From positions 3,596,001 to 3,660,000 of the forward strand of contig JAWNGF010000001.1 of NCBI GenBank assembly GCA_037039685.1: a stretch of 64,000 nt of DNA, in the 5' to 3' direction. The position numbers and the translations under genes were made by a program. The DNA comes from Ceratobasidium sp. AG-K. Its lineage: Eukaryota; Basidiomycota; Agaricomycetes; Cantharellales; Ceratobasidiaceae. This document shows positions 24,483 to 36,948 of this stretch, piece by piece (the stretch's first letter is position 1; each line of letters starts with the position of its first letter). Below the pieces are notes generated by a model that did not search any database, was not told the DNA's origin, and saw nothing but the letters and a program-made list of their open reading frames with translations.

Positions 24483-27400
24483 ATGGACACAACATCCACC
24501 CCGAAACGCCCCCTCTCTGCGATATTCCTGGGCAACTCGGGGGGTTCGCTGTCGGTGGAGACGCACTCAAACGCCGAGGGGAGCGGGCTGCCCAGTCCGC
24601 CTGCGACCAACTCGACGGCGAGCACAGGCAAGGAGAGTCTGCCCAAGCGAGTCCGCAAGACAAGCATCGCATTTGCAACCGTCAAGAGCATGTTGACTGG
24701 CGAGCGCAGGCAACACGCCAGAGATCTTCAGCGAGAAGAGCTGGTCGAGGACGAGGACCACACCGCCCGACTCTCTGGCCCCACAGCGTCGACCTCTTCC
24801 GACGGCAGCCAGATCTTGGGGCGTTCCAGCATCGGCGCACGGTCCACTTCCTCGGGCGGTCTCGATCGTGTGAGAAGTCTGGCTGACCGCAACAGAATGG
24901 TGGGTCTAGTTGTATTAGGAGGATTTGTGCTGATTGGTCGCAGGTTCTCGATAAGCTTTCGTCGATTTCCTCGGCAGCGAGTTCGAGGCTTGGGTCACCT
25001 GCTCCGACGGACCGTGTACCGCTCACGGCCAGCACGCTCAGGTCTCGCAATGTGTCCCCCATGCCACCCCTATCGGCTAGTACTTTGTTCCCCCCCAAGT
25101 CGAATGCGTCGACCGGATCTTCCCCCCGTGGTGCATATGCTACTCTGCCCTCGCCCAACTCCCGCGCACGAGACGAGTCTGATTCGAGGATTTCGCCCTC
25201 GGACTCGGGGGTAAGTTCCGGCAAGGGTCCGGACCACTCATTTTCTAGGGGTTCCATTGTTGGCCGGCGGGCCAGCGCTCGGGACTCGCCCCGCGTACGA
25301 GAAGTCGAGTTTGTGGTCGAGCACGACGAGTCGACCACGCCCAAGGAGCGAGAGCGGCTATACGAGCAACAGCGCGCCCCGCCCGTTTTCAGCGTCAGCG
25401 GAGACGGCAATTCGAGTGGGGTCCGACGAGAAGGCAGTGTGAGGGTTTCGTTTTCCCGTACTCGTCCAGAGATGGACGTCGACGAGTTTGGCATGAGCGG
25501 CACCCACGCACGCCAGCGCGTCTATTCCACCGAGTCGGACGATCGCAGTATTACCCCTCCCGCCGACGCTTCCAGGCGCTATACCATCGATTCGCCTGCT
25601 GGCCGTCCACGCCGTGTGTCAATCAACGAGCCAGACTCTTCACCGACCAAGGTCCGGGAACCACTTCGGACTCGTGCTGCGGCTGGTACCATTGGCCGCC
25701 AACGCAACAGCAGCGAGATTATCGAGCGAACCGTCGCCGCTGCCAGAAAAAGCCCCGTGCGGTCTCGGGGAGCGTTGCCGTCCGAGTTTCGGAGCAGTAC
25801 GGAGAGCAAGCGGGCGAGCCTTGACAATAAGCGGTTCAGTCTCGATGGCAAGGTAAGCACACCCTAATGCAACTTGCTCTGCGCTAACTGTTTGGCTAGC
25901 GCACGTTTTCTCGATCTTCGAATTCGCCCGAGCTTCCGCGTCGAGATAGTGGTCTGAACCGTGCTTCACCGGTCACATCGGGCACGAGGGCTGCAACTGT
26001 TCGTGAATCGTCTCGTCGGACGCACTCGAGATGGGCCAGCGAAGATGTTTCCGGCGATACCGAAGCTGGTGATCGTCCCCGCCCCCGGTACGAACGACGT
26101 GGTGGGAGTATCGAGAGTCCGATTACCCCTGGCGGCCGCAGTGTGGTTGGAGAGAGCTTCAGGGCGGCTGGCCTTACCAAACGCCGTGATCCGGAACCTC
26201 CTGCTACGACCAACCGCGCTGGCACCCGCGAGTCGATCGACTGGGAAATCGAAGAGCTACGCAACGGCATCTCGCGAGTGGGCGTTGGGGATGGACGGAT
26301 CCACGAAGAGGACGACGACGACGACGATGACAGGGAACGAAGCGTCACTCCCGACAACAAGCGCGTCCAGGCTCGTAATATACAGAACATTGTTACTTCC
26401 AGACCCGGAACGTCGAGTGGAGACTACATTGAAGAAGGACCTCGTACCGCCCCTCCAGCCCTACGCCCATACCGGTCCATGAACACTGGGTTAATGACCC
26501 CATCCGGCTCGGGAACCGTGCGAGGTGTTACACCTGTTACCCCAGCCATGCTCGTTTCCGCTTCGTCGACAGAACATGTCCGACTCATGCTCGAATCGTT
26601 TGCCATGTTCGAGTCCAACCTCGCCCGCGCAGAAGGCACCACCTCGGGCGGCGGGAGCGGCGCCGTCACGGAACTCCTCCAAAACGCCGACGTGGTCGTT
26701 CAAGCCTCCCAAAGACTCAACACCCTCCTCCGCGAATCCGCCGCACGGGCCCTCACGGAGCAAATCGAATCCGAAGTCGAGGACCGCGACGTGCGCGAAA
26801 TGGAGATTTGGAAGCTGGCCGGAGCCGAGTTTCGGGATGCGCTCAAGGTGTGCGACGAGCTCGTGCGGTCCATGACGAATTTGTTGCTTGGCGTTGGGAG
26901 GGTTGTCAAGGAGCGTGGGGATGAGGATAGTACGCGGAGTAGTGGGCGGGTTAGTTCGTCCGAGATGAGGAACGGCTGGGAGGATGAGTGCCGAGGGGAT
27001 TAGGAGCGGGCGGATGAGTGCTGAAGGGCTCCGGAGTGGGAGGATGAGCGCCGAGGGCTTGAGGCCGCGCATCGGGGATACCGCTCGACTGATTGAAGAG
27101 GGACGGAGAAATGTTGAAGTTCGGCGTAGTCTCGATGGTGAGTCTAGCCCCGTTGTGTGTTGCGTCGTCTGACTTTGCTAGGTGGACCAGGCGATGCGCT
27201 TTCCAAGTTGACGAGCCGCGAGGCGACGCGGTGGCACGACCCGATGCGGCCTTCGACTTCGATGAGCTTGTTGCGAGAGCGGGGTCGGGTCAGTCCGATT
27301 GACAGCAACCCGGTGCGACAGACGGCCTCGCGTCGGTTCTTTCCCCAATCGTCAAGCGACGCCGATACCTCGTTTGGGACCGACTCGTACCAGACTCCGT

Positions 27401-27933
27401 CGCCCGCGGCGAGGGTTATGCCCAACGGCGAACACCACCGTGAGCGAATGCTCTCCATCCCTCCAAGTCTCGAAACCGTCCCGTCTGAGTCGATTGTGCG
27501 CAAGGCGGAAAAGACACCCACAATCACCCGTCGGCCCCGCATGTCGGTCGGAACAGTCCGTGGTGCGGCTCCTTTTCCTACTAGTGCACCCGCCCCAGCA
27601 CCCACACAATTGAGCACAGCTACCGCCATTGGCAACGGTTCACCCGAGAAGGGCCAGCGCTCGATTTCGTATACCGTCTCGCGCTCCGGGGGTGCGGCTA
27701 CGGTGTCTGCCATGACGGGTCTGCAGGCTCAGGCTCGCAAGCGCACGATATCCGCGGCGGATCCGATGGATGAGGTGTCTTCGCCGACCGAGATGAGCGA
27801 TGGCGCGACGCAGCGGTTGCAGTCGACGATTACCCGGAGCCGTGCTTCGGTTGATTTTTCTGCCGACGAGGGGACGATGAGCGGCTCAGAGCGACGGCCC
27901 CGGAGGCGTACTGCCACGGAACTCTTTACATGA
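24483..27933 (+). CDS. Large Ser/Arg-rich disordered protein, unrecognised
   Basis: About 1060 aa after removing short introns (for example near 24900, 25855 and 27138). I do not recognise a family. Most of the protein is low complexity, rich in Ser, Arg, Thr and Pro, with many RxxS-type sites suited to basophilic kinases. An acidic run of eight Asp lies near 26310. One segment (about 26570-26930) looks folded and helical: EHVRLMLESFAMFESNLARA, then VTELLQNADVVVQASQRLNT, then MEIWKLAGAEFRDALKVCDE and LVRSMTNLLLGVGRVVKE. Just after it are three tandem 30-bp repeats. The frame shifts by one between the helical part and these repeats. A 40-nt intron at 26930-26969 would explain it; otherwise the gene has a one-base lesion or ends at 27003 and a second gene begins. 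The C-terminus ends RRRTATELFT. Functions in cell polarity or cytoskeleton would be guesses. Confidence 0.65.
26978..27067 (+). repeat. Three tandem 30-bp repeats in coding sequence
   Basis: Each unit encodes GRMSAEG followed by L/I, R and S/P (27008-27037 is the middle copy). The copies differ at synonymous and a few nonsynonymous positions, so selection on the peptide is likely. Confidence 0.8.
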
Positions 27934-28286
27934 ACTGGTATGTCCTAATTGATCCTCTCAGCCACGACTAACGCACGTTGCAGAAAACGAAAGCGTGATT
28001 CAAGACTGGATGATAATTTCGACTGTTCGCTTTAATGTTTCGGGATTAGATGATTCGCGATACCCATGAACGTTGTTCCAACGCCTTCAATGCTGTATTT
28101 TGTTCTGTGGGCCGCATGGTTAAAGGAGCTTAATTTTGGTGTTTTTGTCCATTATTGCAATATATTTATCGTGCTGTGATTTGAATGGTAGTGTGATCGG
28201 GGATGTTGACCGTGGTTAGTGCCACCGGATCAGACTAGTATTTAGTGTTGCTAGTGTGAGGAACGGCTTGTCAACGACCCCTCGTC
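27934..28286. other. Intergenic region, promoter of the PARP gene
   Basis: AT-rich with no recognised coding sequence. Confidence 0.45.
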
Positions 28287-30917
28287 ATGCCACCTCGCCG
28301 CTCTGCTCGTACTGCGAAACCTGCCGCCGAGGCCGAGGCCACCACCTCGAAGAAACGCGACTTGAGCCCATCTGGGGATACCGGCGCCTCGGATGTGGAG
28401 AACCCGCCTGCAAAGAAACCGCGTTCGACTGCAAAGACTACCAGGAAAGCTAGTGGCAAGGCACCTGCAAAGGAGGAACCTGAACCCGAGGCCAAGGCCG
28501 AAAGTTCCAAGCAAGACGAGGTCAAGGCCGAGAGTTCCAAGCAGGACGAGGCCAAGCCAGTGACTCGCCGTCGAGCGGGTGCCACGCCCGTCGACCCGTT
28601 CTCTGGTCTTACTTGTACGTCGTAGCCACCCCACCCGAACTCAACTAATATGACTAGACTCGCATCTCGTATACACCGATCCGTCCGACGGCGAGACCTA
28701 CGCAGCCCTACTAAATCAGACCAACCTCGATGGCTCAAACAACAACAACAAGTTTTACGTGTTGCAGCTGTTGCATCCCAAAGACGACCCCGCGAATAGT
28801 GTGTTGTTTACTCGGTGGGGGCGGGTGGGCGAACAGGGTGCTTCGATGCAAAAGGGTAGGTTCGTTTCGGTGTATTTGGGGTTGGTCTGAATGTGTTGCA
28901 GGCCCGTTCCCGGCCAAGCAGGCTATTCAAGAGTTCAAAAAGCAGTTCAAGAGCAAGACTGCCGCGGCATGGGAGGGTCGAAAGACTATGGTCCCAAAGA
29001 AAGGTGAGTCCAACGCATGTGAAGTACTGGTTGGCTCTAACCCTAGGCTTGAAATCAGGGAAATACACTTGGCTTGGTGAGTGACCCTCACGTTTTCCCG
29101 GAATATTGCTCACATCTTGTACTAGAACGCGATTTCGAGGCTGAAGTTGGATCAGACGACGAAAAACAAGAGGACGGGGACGTCAAAAAGGAAGAGGCGG
29201 AAGAGGATGGCGAGCCAGTGGGACCGCCTCCTGAATGTACACTGCATGAACTCGTCCAGGATGCGTGCCGCTTGATATTCAACCAAGAGTGGGTGATATC
29301 CTAGTTCGTTTGTAGATAGTACTAAAGCCTCGCCCTTAGAGTCATGAACGCACACCTTTTGGCGATGAAATACGACGCCAACAAGCTCCCGTTGGGGAAA
29401 ATGTCTCGCACTACCATCCTGAACGGCTTTGCAGCCTTGAAGACGCTTTCAGAGGTGAGCCTTAATCATTTATGGATGAAACGCTATTGACACCCTTATA
29501 GGTGATTGATAGCCCTTCTGGGGACCTCGCAAGAGAGCTCGGTGGGTATAACCAGGCCTGCGCAGTGCTTAGCGGCCGATATTACTCGTAAGTGCACAAG
29601 ACGGCTCTGCTCGCATAACCCGCTTAACCATATCCATAGGGTTATTCCACACGACTTTGGTCGCCAAAAGCCGATCATCATAAACAACAATGATACACTT
29701 AAACGAGTAGGTCAACTTGAGGCCGTTATTCATGCGTCTAATTTAGTCATGCTAGGAACTCGAACTCGTCGACTCTCTCGGAGACATGTCGCTCACCGCC
29801 TCGCTTATGGCGCCAAAGAAGAAGATACAGGCAAGCATGCACGAACTTGACGCGCAGCTAGCAAGTCTCGACTTGGCTTCGATGGACGTGGTGGACTCCA
29901 AGTCTACTGAGTTTGCAAACGTCCTGAAATACAGCCAAGATACCTACAATGGCATTGGAGTAAGTTGTTGGTGCTTGACTTGGGTTTACGCGTTACTAAA
30001 AGCAAAAAAGAGCTGCTATGGTTCTCACGGCAAAGGAACAAAAGCAAACATCCATGCGTTATTCAGAATTGAGCGCAAAGGTGAACAAGAACGGTGGGTA
30101 AGCGGCGGCTGGGATAAAGTTGGCGACGGTCAGAGGCTGCTCCTGTGGCACGGTTCTCGTTCAACAAACTTTGCGGGAATTCTTAAGCAAGGGTTACGTA
30201 TCGCGCCACCTGAAGGTTTGCCCTACGTGCCACAGATTGCCTTCAATTGACTGATGCGGAGTGCCTAGCACCTGTAACTGGCTATGAATTTGGCAAAGGG
30301 GTCTATTTCGGTGATGTGAGATTTGTTCGGTCCACCCTCAGTTGATCAGCCTACTCATTGGTATATCGTTTCAGATGCTTGCGATTAGCGCGAACTACAC
30401 GCATTGCCAGTACGTTACACACCTATTGAATTCCCCCACTCGCCACTCACAGGTAATCACCGCAGTCAGAGTCAGGGAATGGGGCTGTTGTTGCTTTGCG
30501 AGGCTGTCGCAAGTCCGTTCCACGAGGAGTATGCTTTCAACTTTCAGGCGGACCAGACCAGCAAAGAGAACAAGAAAGTGTAAGTGCGCCTCTTCGTGTT
30601 TGTTTCAAGTGGATAACCTCAACGTTCCAACCATCTTAGCGCCACCAAGGCGATGGGAAAGCTCCAGCACCTTGACTGGAAGGATGCAGGCGAGGCGCTT
30701 GGTCGGCCAGATATGGCCGGCGTACTGATGCCATCCGCCAAAGCTAAAGACATGAGCTCGACCTTCCCAAAACCCAGTGTCAAGGTCGAAGATAATTGGA
30801 ACGAGGTGGGTTTCGTACTTCATACAAAGCGCATATACTCACGCTTGATATCAGTATATCGTATATGACGTAGCTCAAATTCGCACGAGATACTTGCTCA
30901 TGGTCCAATTCAGTTAA
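28287..30917 (+). CDS. Poly(ADP-ribose) polymerase with WGR domain
   Basis: Nuclear enzyme that attaches ADP-ribose to proteins at DNA breaks using NAD+. About 620-640 aa with PARP2/3-like layout, lacking the zinc fingers of PARP1. The N-terminus is basic and disordered (MPPRRSARTAKPAAEAE), with KKPR and a doubled AESSKQDE unit. The WGR domain has LLNQTNLDGSNNNKFYVLQL, then LFTRWGRVGEQGASMQKG, then AIQEFKKQFKSKTAAAWEGR. The helical regulatory domain has PLGKMSRTTILNGFAALKTL. The catalytic domain has LLLWHGSRSTNFAGILKQGL (catalytic His), GYEFGKGVYFGDM and SANYTHC (Tyr), then QGMGLLLLCEAV. The last exons supply WNEYIVYDVAQIRTRYLLMV with the catalytic Glu. So the H-Y-E triad of true polymerases is present. 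The intron before YIVYD falls next to the catalytic Glu codon. Confidence 0.93.
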
Positions 30918-31256
30918 CTTGGTTCAAACGTCTGGTTTAGTTGCCGGCTATCTAAGGTCTAGGTCCTGCCTACAGTCTTTTTGATCCCCGCTTATTGTAT
31001 TTAAATACGCTCTCTTATTTGATCATTTTATTTATCGGAACAGCCCATTGTCGACGTGAGCAGTTTTCGTACAAACGGGTACTAATGAAATGGATTTCAT
31101 ATAAGAAAGCACGCATATACTAGCTAATGGATACATGATTTGAGGTGCATAGAGGCATATAATAATTAAGTATACATTAAGGTAATCCATGAGTTCCAAA
31201 TCCCAAATGTCGAATAACGATAATAAAGTCCAAATCTCGTAAAATTTATAAAAGCA
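30918..31256. other. Convergent 3' flanks of PARP and the unrecognised minus-strand gene
   Basis: AT-rich sequence (for example 30990-31040 and 31140-31255) fitting two 3' UTRs. No gene seen. Confidence 0.5.
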
Positions 31257-34169
31257 TTAGTAGAAACCTTCATACACAGGAACCCCGCACTCGGGCCTGC
31301 GCTGTGCATCTGGATCAATCTCCGTCGCGTCGCTTGCGCTTTCAGGCGCTTCAACAAAGAGGGGCATAAAAGGTCGTCTCGGTGGTGGCCAAGATTGCTC
31401 GGTGGTCACGGGTTGCTCGAGCTGAATACCGCTCATAAGTCGGGCTCGCGGAGCGGGGTTGAGCATAATCGTGTGTCCACCCAAGGCCACGGTCGTCTGA
31501 GGTAGCGAAAAGCCGAGAGGAAGTGCTGGAGCTGGGGCCAGAGAAGGAAGTCGGTTCTCGTCGACCTCTGGGATACTCTCCGAGTTGAATGTAAACCTCT
31601 CCGTCTCTGGAGCCCTTCGAGGAGGTTCGGGGGGCGGCCTAGGCCTCGGGTTTTGTTGAGGCTGCTGACGTTGCTGAGTTCGGGAAGCAGGGGCTTCAGG
31701 CGAAGAGCCAGTGTTTGCTGCCGACACCTGTTCCTCTTTCGTTCGCAACAGCCTCCGAAATGCGTCCGCCAGAGTTGTCCTGACGGACATAAAAGTTCGA
31801 CTCCACAAGATCTTCACTGGCGAAGTTTCAGAGAGCCATGGAGACCAAGCTGAACCATTGTCACTACTGCCACTCGGGAACCCACCAGGCAACACACGGG
31901 TCGAGCTAGTCTTGGCCGTGGACATGCTCGAATTGGCTTGAATTGACGAAGCGTCTTGTGTAGTGGCTGATGTTTGTGGTCGTTGTGGATGGGGCGTACG
32001 TCCTCGTCGCTGTGGAGCGGGGGCCGGTGTAGGACGAGCGCGACGTGTGGTGACATGTTCATCATTCGGTCGTTGACGCTTGTTGTACCACCCATCCTCG
32101 GATCGCGGGTCTTCGTCGATGGAATAGAGTGGGTTAGGACGTTTTGGAGGGGGTTTGGGAGGTTCCATGTCTTCCCAGATCTGTAAACCAATGGAACGAG
32201 TGTAAGTTTCAATAACAATCAAACGCGATTGAATAGCAGGACAACTGGAATCCGAACTCGCTTGGAAATTATGGTAAAAGAATTCTCGAATAAGAGGCGC
32301 GGGTAAATCACAGTATATCATCTCGACTCGGACGTGGCGCACGAGAGGCCGCCGCAATCGCCATAGCCGCAGCCATGTTTCCACCCGCTCCGAGCTCGGC
32401 AATGGTGCACGGCCGTAAAAAATTCCATGACTGTATGCGCGGCACTTTCTCCTCAACCTCCATCCAGTCTTCAGTGCCAACACCAGCCCGCGCACGAAAT
32501 TCTGCTTCGTACGTTCTCCAAGGAATATAGTCCGCACTAACCTCTGGAATCACCCACGATCCTGCTGCTGCCCCAAGTGTCCTTTTTGCGCCTGTAAGAA
32601 ATTAGATTCTTGGTTAGCCTTTGTTCTAAACTCTCAATCGTGCACAAGATAAAAGAACAAGTCCGGTGTAAAGCGGAACGGGCACAATACCCGAACAAGC
32701 CTGCACATGGGCAAGAAACAAAAGAAGATCTAGACCTACCTTTCAAATCCTTAATCTCCCGCATGCTTGTTCGCATTTCATTCAACCACCCTTTATCGAG
32801 AGTATTATCATCCGTTTCGGACGCCAAGTCCAGCTCGTCCTCGTCGTCTGCTAGGCTCTGTCCTGGACTGACCGGGGTAGGTAACCCCGAGCCATCTTCG
32901 TCAATAAGAGAACCATAGCGTCCGCGGGAATTCGATCGGTACGAGTCGTAGTAGAATTGCTGGGAGGAGTGCATCCAGAATAAAATTGATTGAAGAATCG
33001 TTGGACCCGGAAGCTCCGGGCTTCCAGCGTTGTGTGGCTTGGGCGGCGTAGTCCAAGCTGTTGTCCATCCTCGACTGAACGCGCCGAATGACCACTCATC
33101 TGGAGATAAATTAGGAGGGGTTTGAAATATAGGTAGGAAACGAGCGCACTATAGGTCGTTAGAATGAAGTAATGGGTATTCCCTCGAACGCAGTCATCAT
33201 AAATCTGGGCATGAAAGTTAAACCAGGTAGTAGTCGTGTTAGCGGGTAACGCACGGTTGCCCATAGTTTGTCCACATAATCCAGCTCAGTCGTCTCGATC
33301 TTTCCAGTTTTGGGATTCTTTTTTGCGTAATGACGGTACTGCACAAACCAACTCGGATCAAGCTCAGAGAACACAAATGAGCAATCTTACCATTGACCGT
33401 TCGCAAAACATTCTGAAATCGGCTGAACTTAACAACCACGGACTCTGGACTACGAATAATAAGTTGGGCAATACGCGACCGAATCCATTCGTAGAGGCGG
33501 TTGGCGCCTCACGACGAGGTCCCCAGGCGCACGTGGTGTATAAATGAGAGAGCTGGTTGGACGCTTGGTTGATGTCGAGAGCCCAATTCGAAGAGTCTGG
33601 ATTGATGAGTTTCATCACTCGCTAAGAAAGGTCATTAGTGACTCAAAAGGTAATCAAGGCGATTCTTACCTCGGCTGTTCGCAGAGGAAGGTGATACACC
33701 CATTCTCTGACTCCTTGTACGCCTTCGGGAAGCGGCAAGTGGTTCGGAGGGACTGTGAATTGAGGACCTGCGGCCATGGTGATGATCGATCGGGTCTTGG
33801 GGTCAAAGTCAGGGACTTGTAGATCCCATGTAGGAACGTTCATCGAGTTTGCGAAGGCTTCGAAGCGTATTTAGTCGGTTGAAACAACGTCACTCGATCA
33901 AGGACGCTCACCTTGCTGTGTGGCCTCATCAAACTTGTCCAGTTGCCACATGTTAATGTACGTCAACTTGCGCCAGGGCTCAACTGTTGCTGTGAGAGCT
34001 GTATCGCTATTTGCTCCCCGCTCTCCTGCAGGCTGCGAGGCGGTCAGCGGAATCTTCGGTCGAGTGTGGATAGTATGCGTACAGGGAGCGGTGGAATGTA
34101 GTCGCCGTCTGGAAAGTCTTCAAGTATTGCTGATGCGCAATATAGCGCGATGTTTTGGGTCGCGTTCAT
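31257..34169 (-). CDS. Unrecognised protein, N-terminal conserved-looking region and proline-rich tail
   Basis: About 800 aa from at least nine exons. The start is MNATQNIALYCASAILEDFP; a clean 50-nt intron follows. The N-terminal half looks folded: TVEPWRKLTYINMWQLDKFD, then MNVPTWDLQVPDFDPKTRSI, then QASNQLSHLYTTCAWGPRRE, then LLFVVQSPWLLSSADFRMFC, then IETTELDYVDKLWATIYDDC and VRGNTHYFILTTYSALVSYL, then DEWSFGAFSRGWTTAW. This part resembles in style the expanded, unnamed protein families of Agaricomycetes, but I cannot assign one. An acidic linker (LADDEDELDLASE) and a helical stretch follow. The C-terminal 350 aa are Pro/Arg/Gln-rich and disordered, ending PECGVPVYEGFY. No signal peptide or clear membrane segment was seen. 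Some inner splice sites are uncertain. Confidence 0.65.
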
Positions 34170-34937
34170 TATATCCGGAGTCTAGTAGAGCGACAACGTA
34201 GGTGACTTCAGACTAGACTCGACCAAGCGCAGCTTGGAAAAAGTAGAAGGGAGAACAGTTCTGACTGCTGGATCCTGGGGTATTTTGAATGTTTAGTCGT
34301 TGGATACGTTCTGTTGTTGGTATCCAAACGAGCGCATCGGGAGCCAAACCGCGCCCGAGCTACGCGCTATTATGCACAAAGCTGGATGGCAGGAAGAAGT
34401 GCCTTATCCACAAAGGGTTATAACAAAGGGGGTCACGTGATACATTCTGAGCGATGACTCAGGCCAGCTGAGTCACAGAGACGAGAGACGCTCGGCGCCT
34501 CGGTGCACGTGCTTTTGTTGTGAACGAATTCATTTCCATAATGTGCGCAGGTGTGGGCCTCGAGGCTATAGCCAGGTCTGGATGTACCAGTGGCCATCAT
34601 GGCGGTGTGCTCTTGAACTTTTCGCTCGTCAAACTCCCGCTTCTTACCCAGTCCAGACCTATCGGGTTAGCTAATCGCAAATTAGTGAGAACAACTGCGG
34701 GTCAACGTCATAGCTAACCAAACGGTGACGATTTAACAACGTTTACAAGGAACGTCAGTCTCCGGAGGGAGCCCACGTTCTTTGCTGCCTCTATCCGCGT
34801 TGTCCCCTCCAACCTTCCACCCACACCTCGTCAGTTGTCCACTCGCCGTGCACAGCTCAGCCGTCACGGGGTTTATGCTCTAAGCGAGTCTGGGCCATAT
34901 TCCTGAATTCTACCACGCCGATCTATCTGTGGACTCA
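34170..34937. other. Divergent promoter region
   Basis: Separates the starts of the minus-strand unrecognised gene and the plus-strand DUF6699 gene. It holds an E-box plus paired AP-1 type sites (34433-34475) and a further GCACGTGC near 34505. No coding sequence recognised. Confidence 0.5.
34433..34475. promoter_or_regulatory. E-box plus inverted pair of TGACTCA sites
   Basis: TCACGTGA (34433-34440) is followed by TGACTCA (34455-34461) and its inverse TGAGTCA (34469-34475). TGACTCA is the site for Gcn4/AP-1 bZIP proteins and CACGTG for bHLH/Cbf1 types. The position in a divergent promoter supports a regulatory role, which is inferred. Confidence 0.5.
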
Positions 34938-36948
34938 ATGTCCGAGCCATTCGTGTTCCCCTGCACTAAACTCCCGTGAGTAGAACTGGTGATTAGGTGG
35001 GAAAGGTTAGCCATCTCATTCTATTCATTGGATCTAGGAAACGCCCCTTCTGGAAGTCTCGCCCAAATTATAGTTTGGCGTACGCTGGGGGAGCCTATGG
35101 GGAGCGTGTAGCTCTGGATTTTGAATGTGTGTACATGGTTTTCTGGGGCGTATCCCGACGATACTAATGAGTGTTGCAGCAATACCAGACTACCCCCGCG
35201 ATAAAGACCAATGGATGTCCTCACAAATCCAGTTTCAACTTCCCAACCCCGTCCAGCCTGTTTCCCCATTCTCCATGTCCTCGGCGCTTCCTCTTTTCAA
35301 GACCAACTCGTCTGCCGAAGTAAAGAGTGTCACTTCGTCAGAGCGACCGAGTACGATTTCAAGCCGGGCCAATCTTCCGTACACGGCTCCGGATGCATCG
35401 GACTACCAGCACAGCAGCGGTCGAGGGTACCCAACTAGGAGCAGTGATCCCTTTGGATTACCTGCCATCCCCGAACTCTCATGGTCAGCGCGCTTGTCCG
35501 CAGAAGATGCTGACAGGCACTCGAATGCTGGCTCACAGGCACACTTGCCCGATTCCACCGAAGAGTACGATAGCACTTTATTCGCTGGATCGTTCTGATT
35601 ACTTACGCTTGATCTATATAGGGATGATAGCTTTACGCATTCGAACCCGGTTCCTGTATTGATACCAGGCGGGCCCGGCTCAAACTCATCTACCCTTTCG
35701 GGCTTGACTTCTGACTCGATACCGCGTACACCTTCAATGGAGGGGCAGAAGGATTATTTCACGACGACGCATGCGCAGCCAGACGGCTACTCGCATGAGG
35801 CTTACCCTGCCGCACCGCACTCGTACCTGTCCTCACCGTCCACGCTCTATCTGCGTGATTCCTGGGGTCAATTCGTGCTCGATGCCCAGTCCCACTATGT
35901 TTCGGCCGCCGGATCGACCCACAACACCGAACTGCGCTCAAATAAGCCACCATCTACCATCGAAGAGAGAGGAGAAAAATGGAACGGCGAGGTACGTCTG
36001 CCATCTTCAGTTTCAGCCATCGTTCCGAAAAACGATTGCCGTCGTATGCTTGGTCATATTTGGTTCCTGCCCCAGTTTATACTGAATTTTATCGCAACGT
36101 GGGTACTGACTGGTTTTGTGTTTTCCCATGGACAGGTTCCTAACGCATGGTCGCTATTCAGCGCGACACCGACGTCGGGCGTAGCAAAGCTCCCTCCAAC
36201 CCCACCCGCGCTCCACAATACCCAACGTGCTTCGTCCCCTCACGTACCCCGGCCGCTCCCTCAAGCCCAGATGACTCTGACAGTCAATCCAATCTTTGCG
36301 CACATAGATTGGGATATCCGCTACCCGCCGGCTTCGGCTGCTCTCGTTATCATGAAATCCAAAACGAAGCCCGGAGCTCCCGCTACCCCAGACAATTGGA
36401 CCCGAAGCCTCAGTGGACCCGAAGTCGATGCGCCCGCTACATACCCGCCCATGACCAATCTCGTCATCTCGTCTCCTCATACGCGCTGGCGTGCACGCGT
36501 CGAGAGCGATAGTGATTATGTTTCGGTGGCAGACGTATTGTATGCGCTGTATGAACAATTGTCCATGCGGTTTGTCAAGCAGAACGAGTGGGAAAAGTTG
36601 GACGATCGTGCGAGGTGGTATATTGGTCGAGCATATAGTCGAAATCGACTCGATGATCCGGCCAATTCAGACGCGGCGAGCATGAATAGTGGATTCAGTG
36701 GCGTCGCGAGCGTGTGGAGCGAGGGAAGTCGAATGAGTGGGGAGAGTGTGGTGTCTGGACCGGGTGCGGGGTGGGGAACAGGGGTTCGACGTGCAGATGT
36801 GCTGCGCGATCGGACAAGATTTGCGGGATTGCGGGTCGATCCGCTATACAAGCGTAAACGACGTGGACAGACTGGGGGAGAAGTCGCGGACCCCTCACAG
36901 CTCGTTATGGAGCTGAGGAGAGTCGAGGAGTCGATTCCTGCCGAGTAA
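34938..36948 (+). CDS. DUF6699 domain protein (copy A)
   Basis: About 565 aa. Exon 1 gives MSEPFVFPCTKLP, joined to KRPFWKSRPNYSLAYAGGAY and then SIPDYPRDKDQWMSSQ, so the start lies well upstream of the longest open frame. The middle is Ser/Pro-rich and disordered. The DUF6699 domain occupies about residues 330-480: LTVNPIFAHIDWDIRYPPAS, then MTNLVISSPHTRWRARVESD, then DYVSVADVLYALYEQLSMRF, then EWEKLDDRARWYIGRAYSRN, and after a Ser/Gly-rich insert RRADVLRDRTRFAGLRVDP. The domain is found mainly in basidiomycetes and has no known function. An intron at 35992-36135 is 144 nt, a multiple of three, and free of stops, so retention would not break the protein. The gene converges on copy B. Confidence 0.82.

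Noticed and set aside
24682..25503. Long minus-strand open frame opposite the disordered protein
   Set aside because: Low-complexity shadow of the plus-strand Ser/Arg-rich coding sequence.
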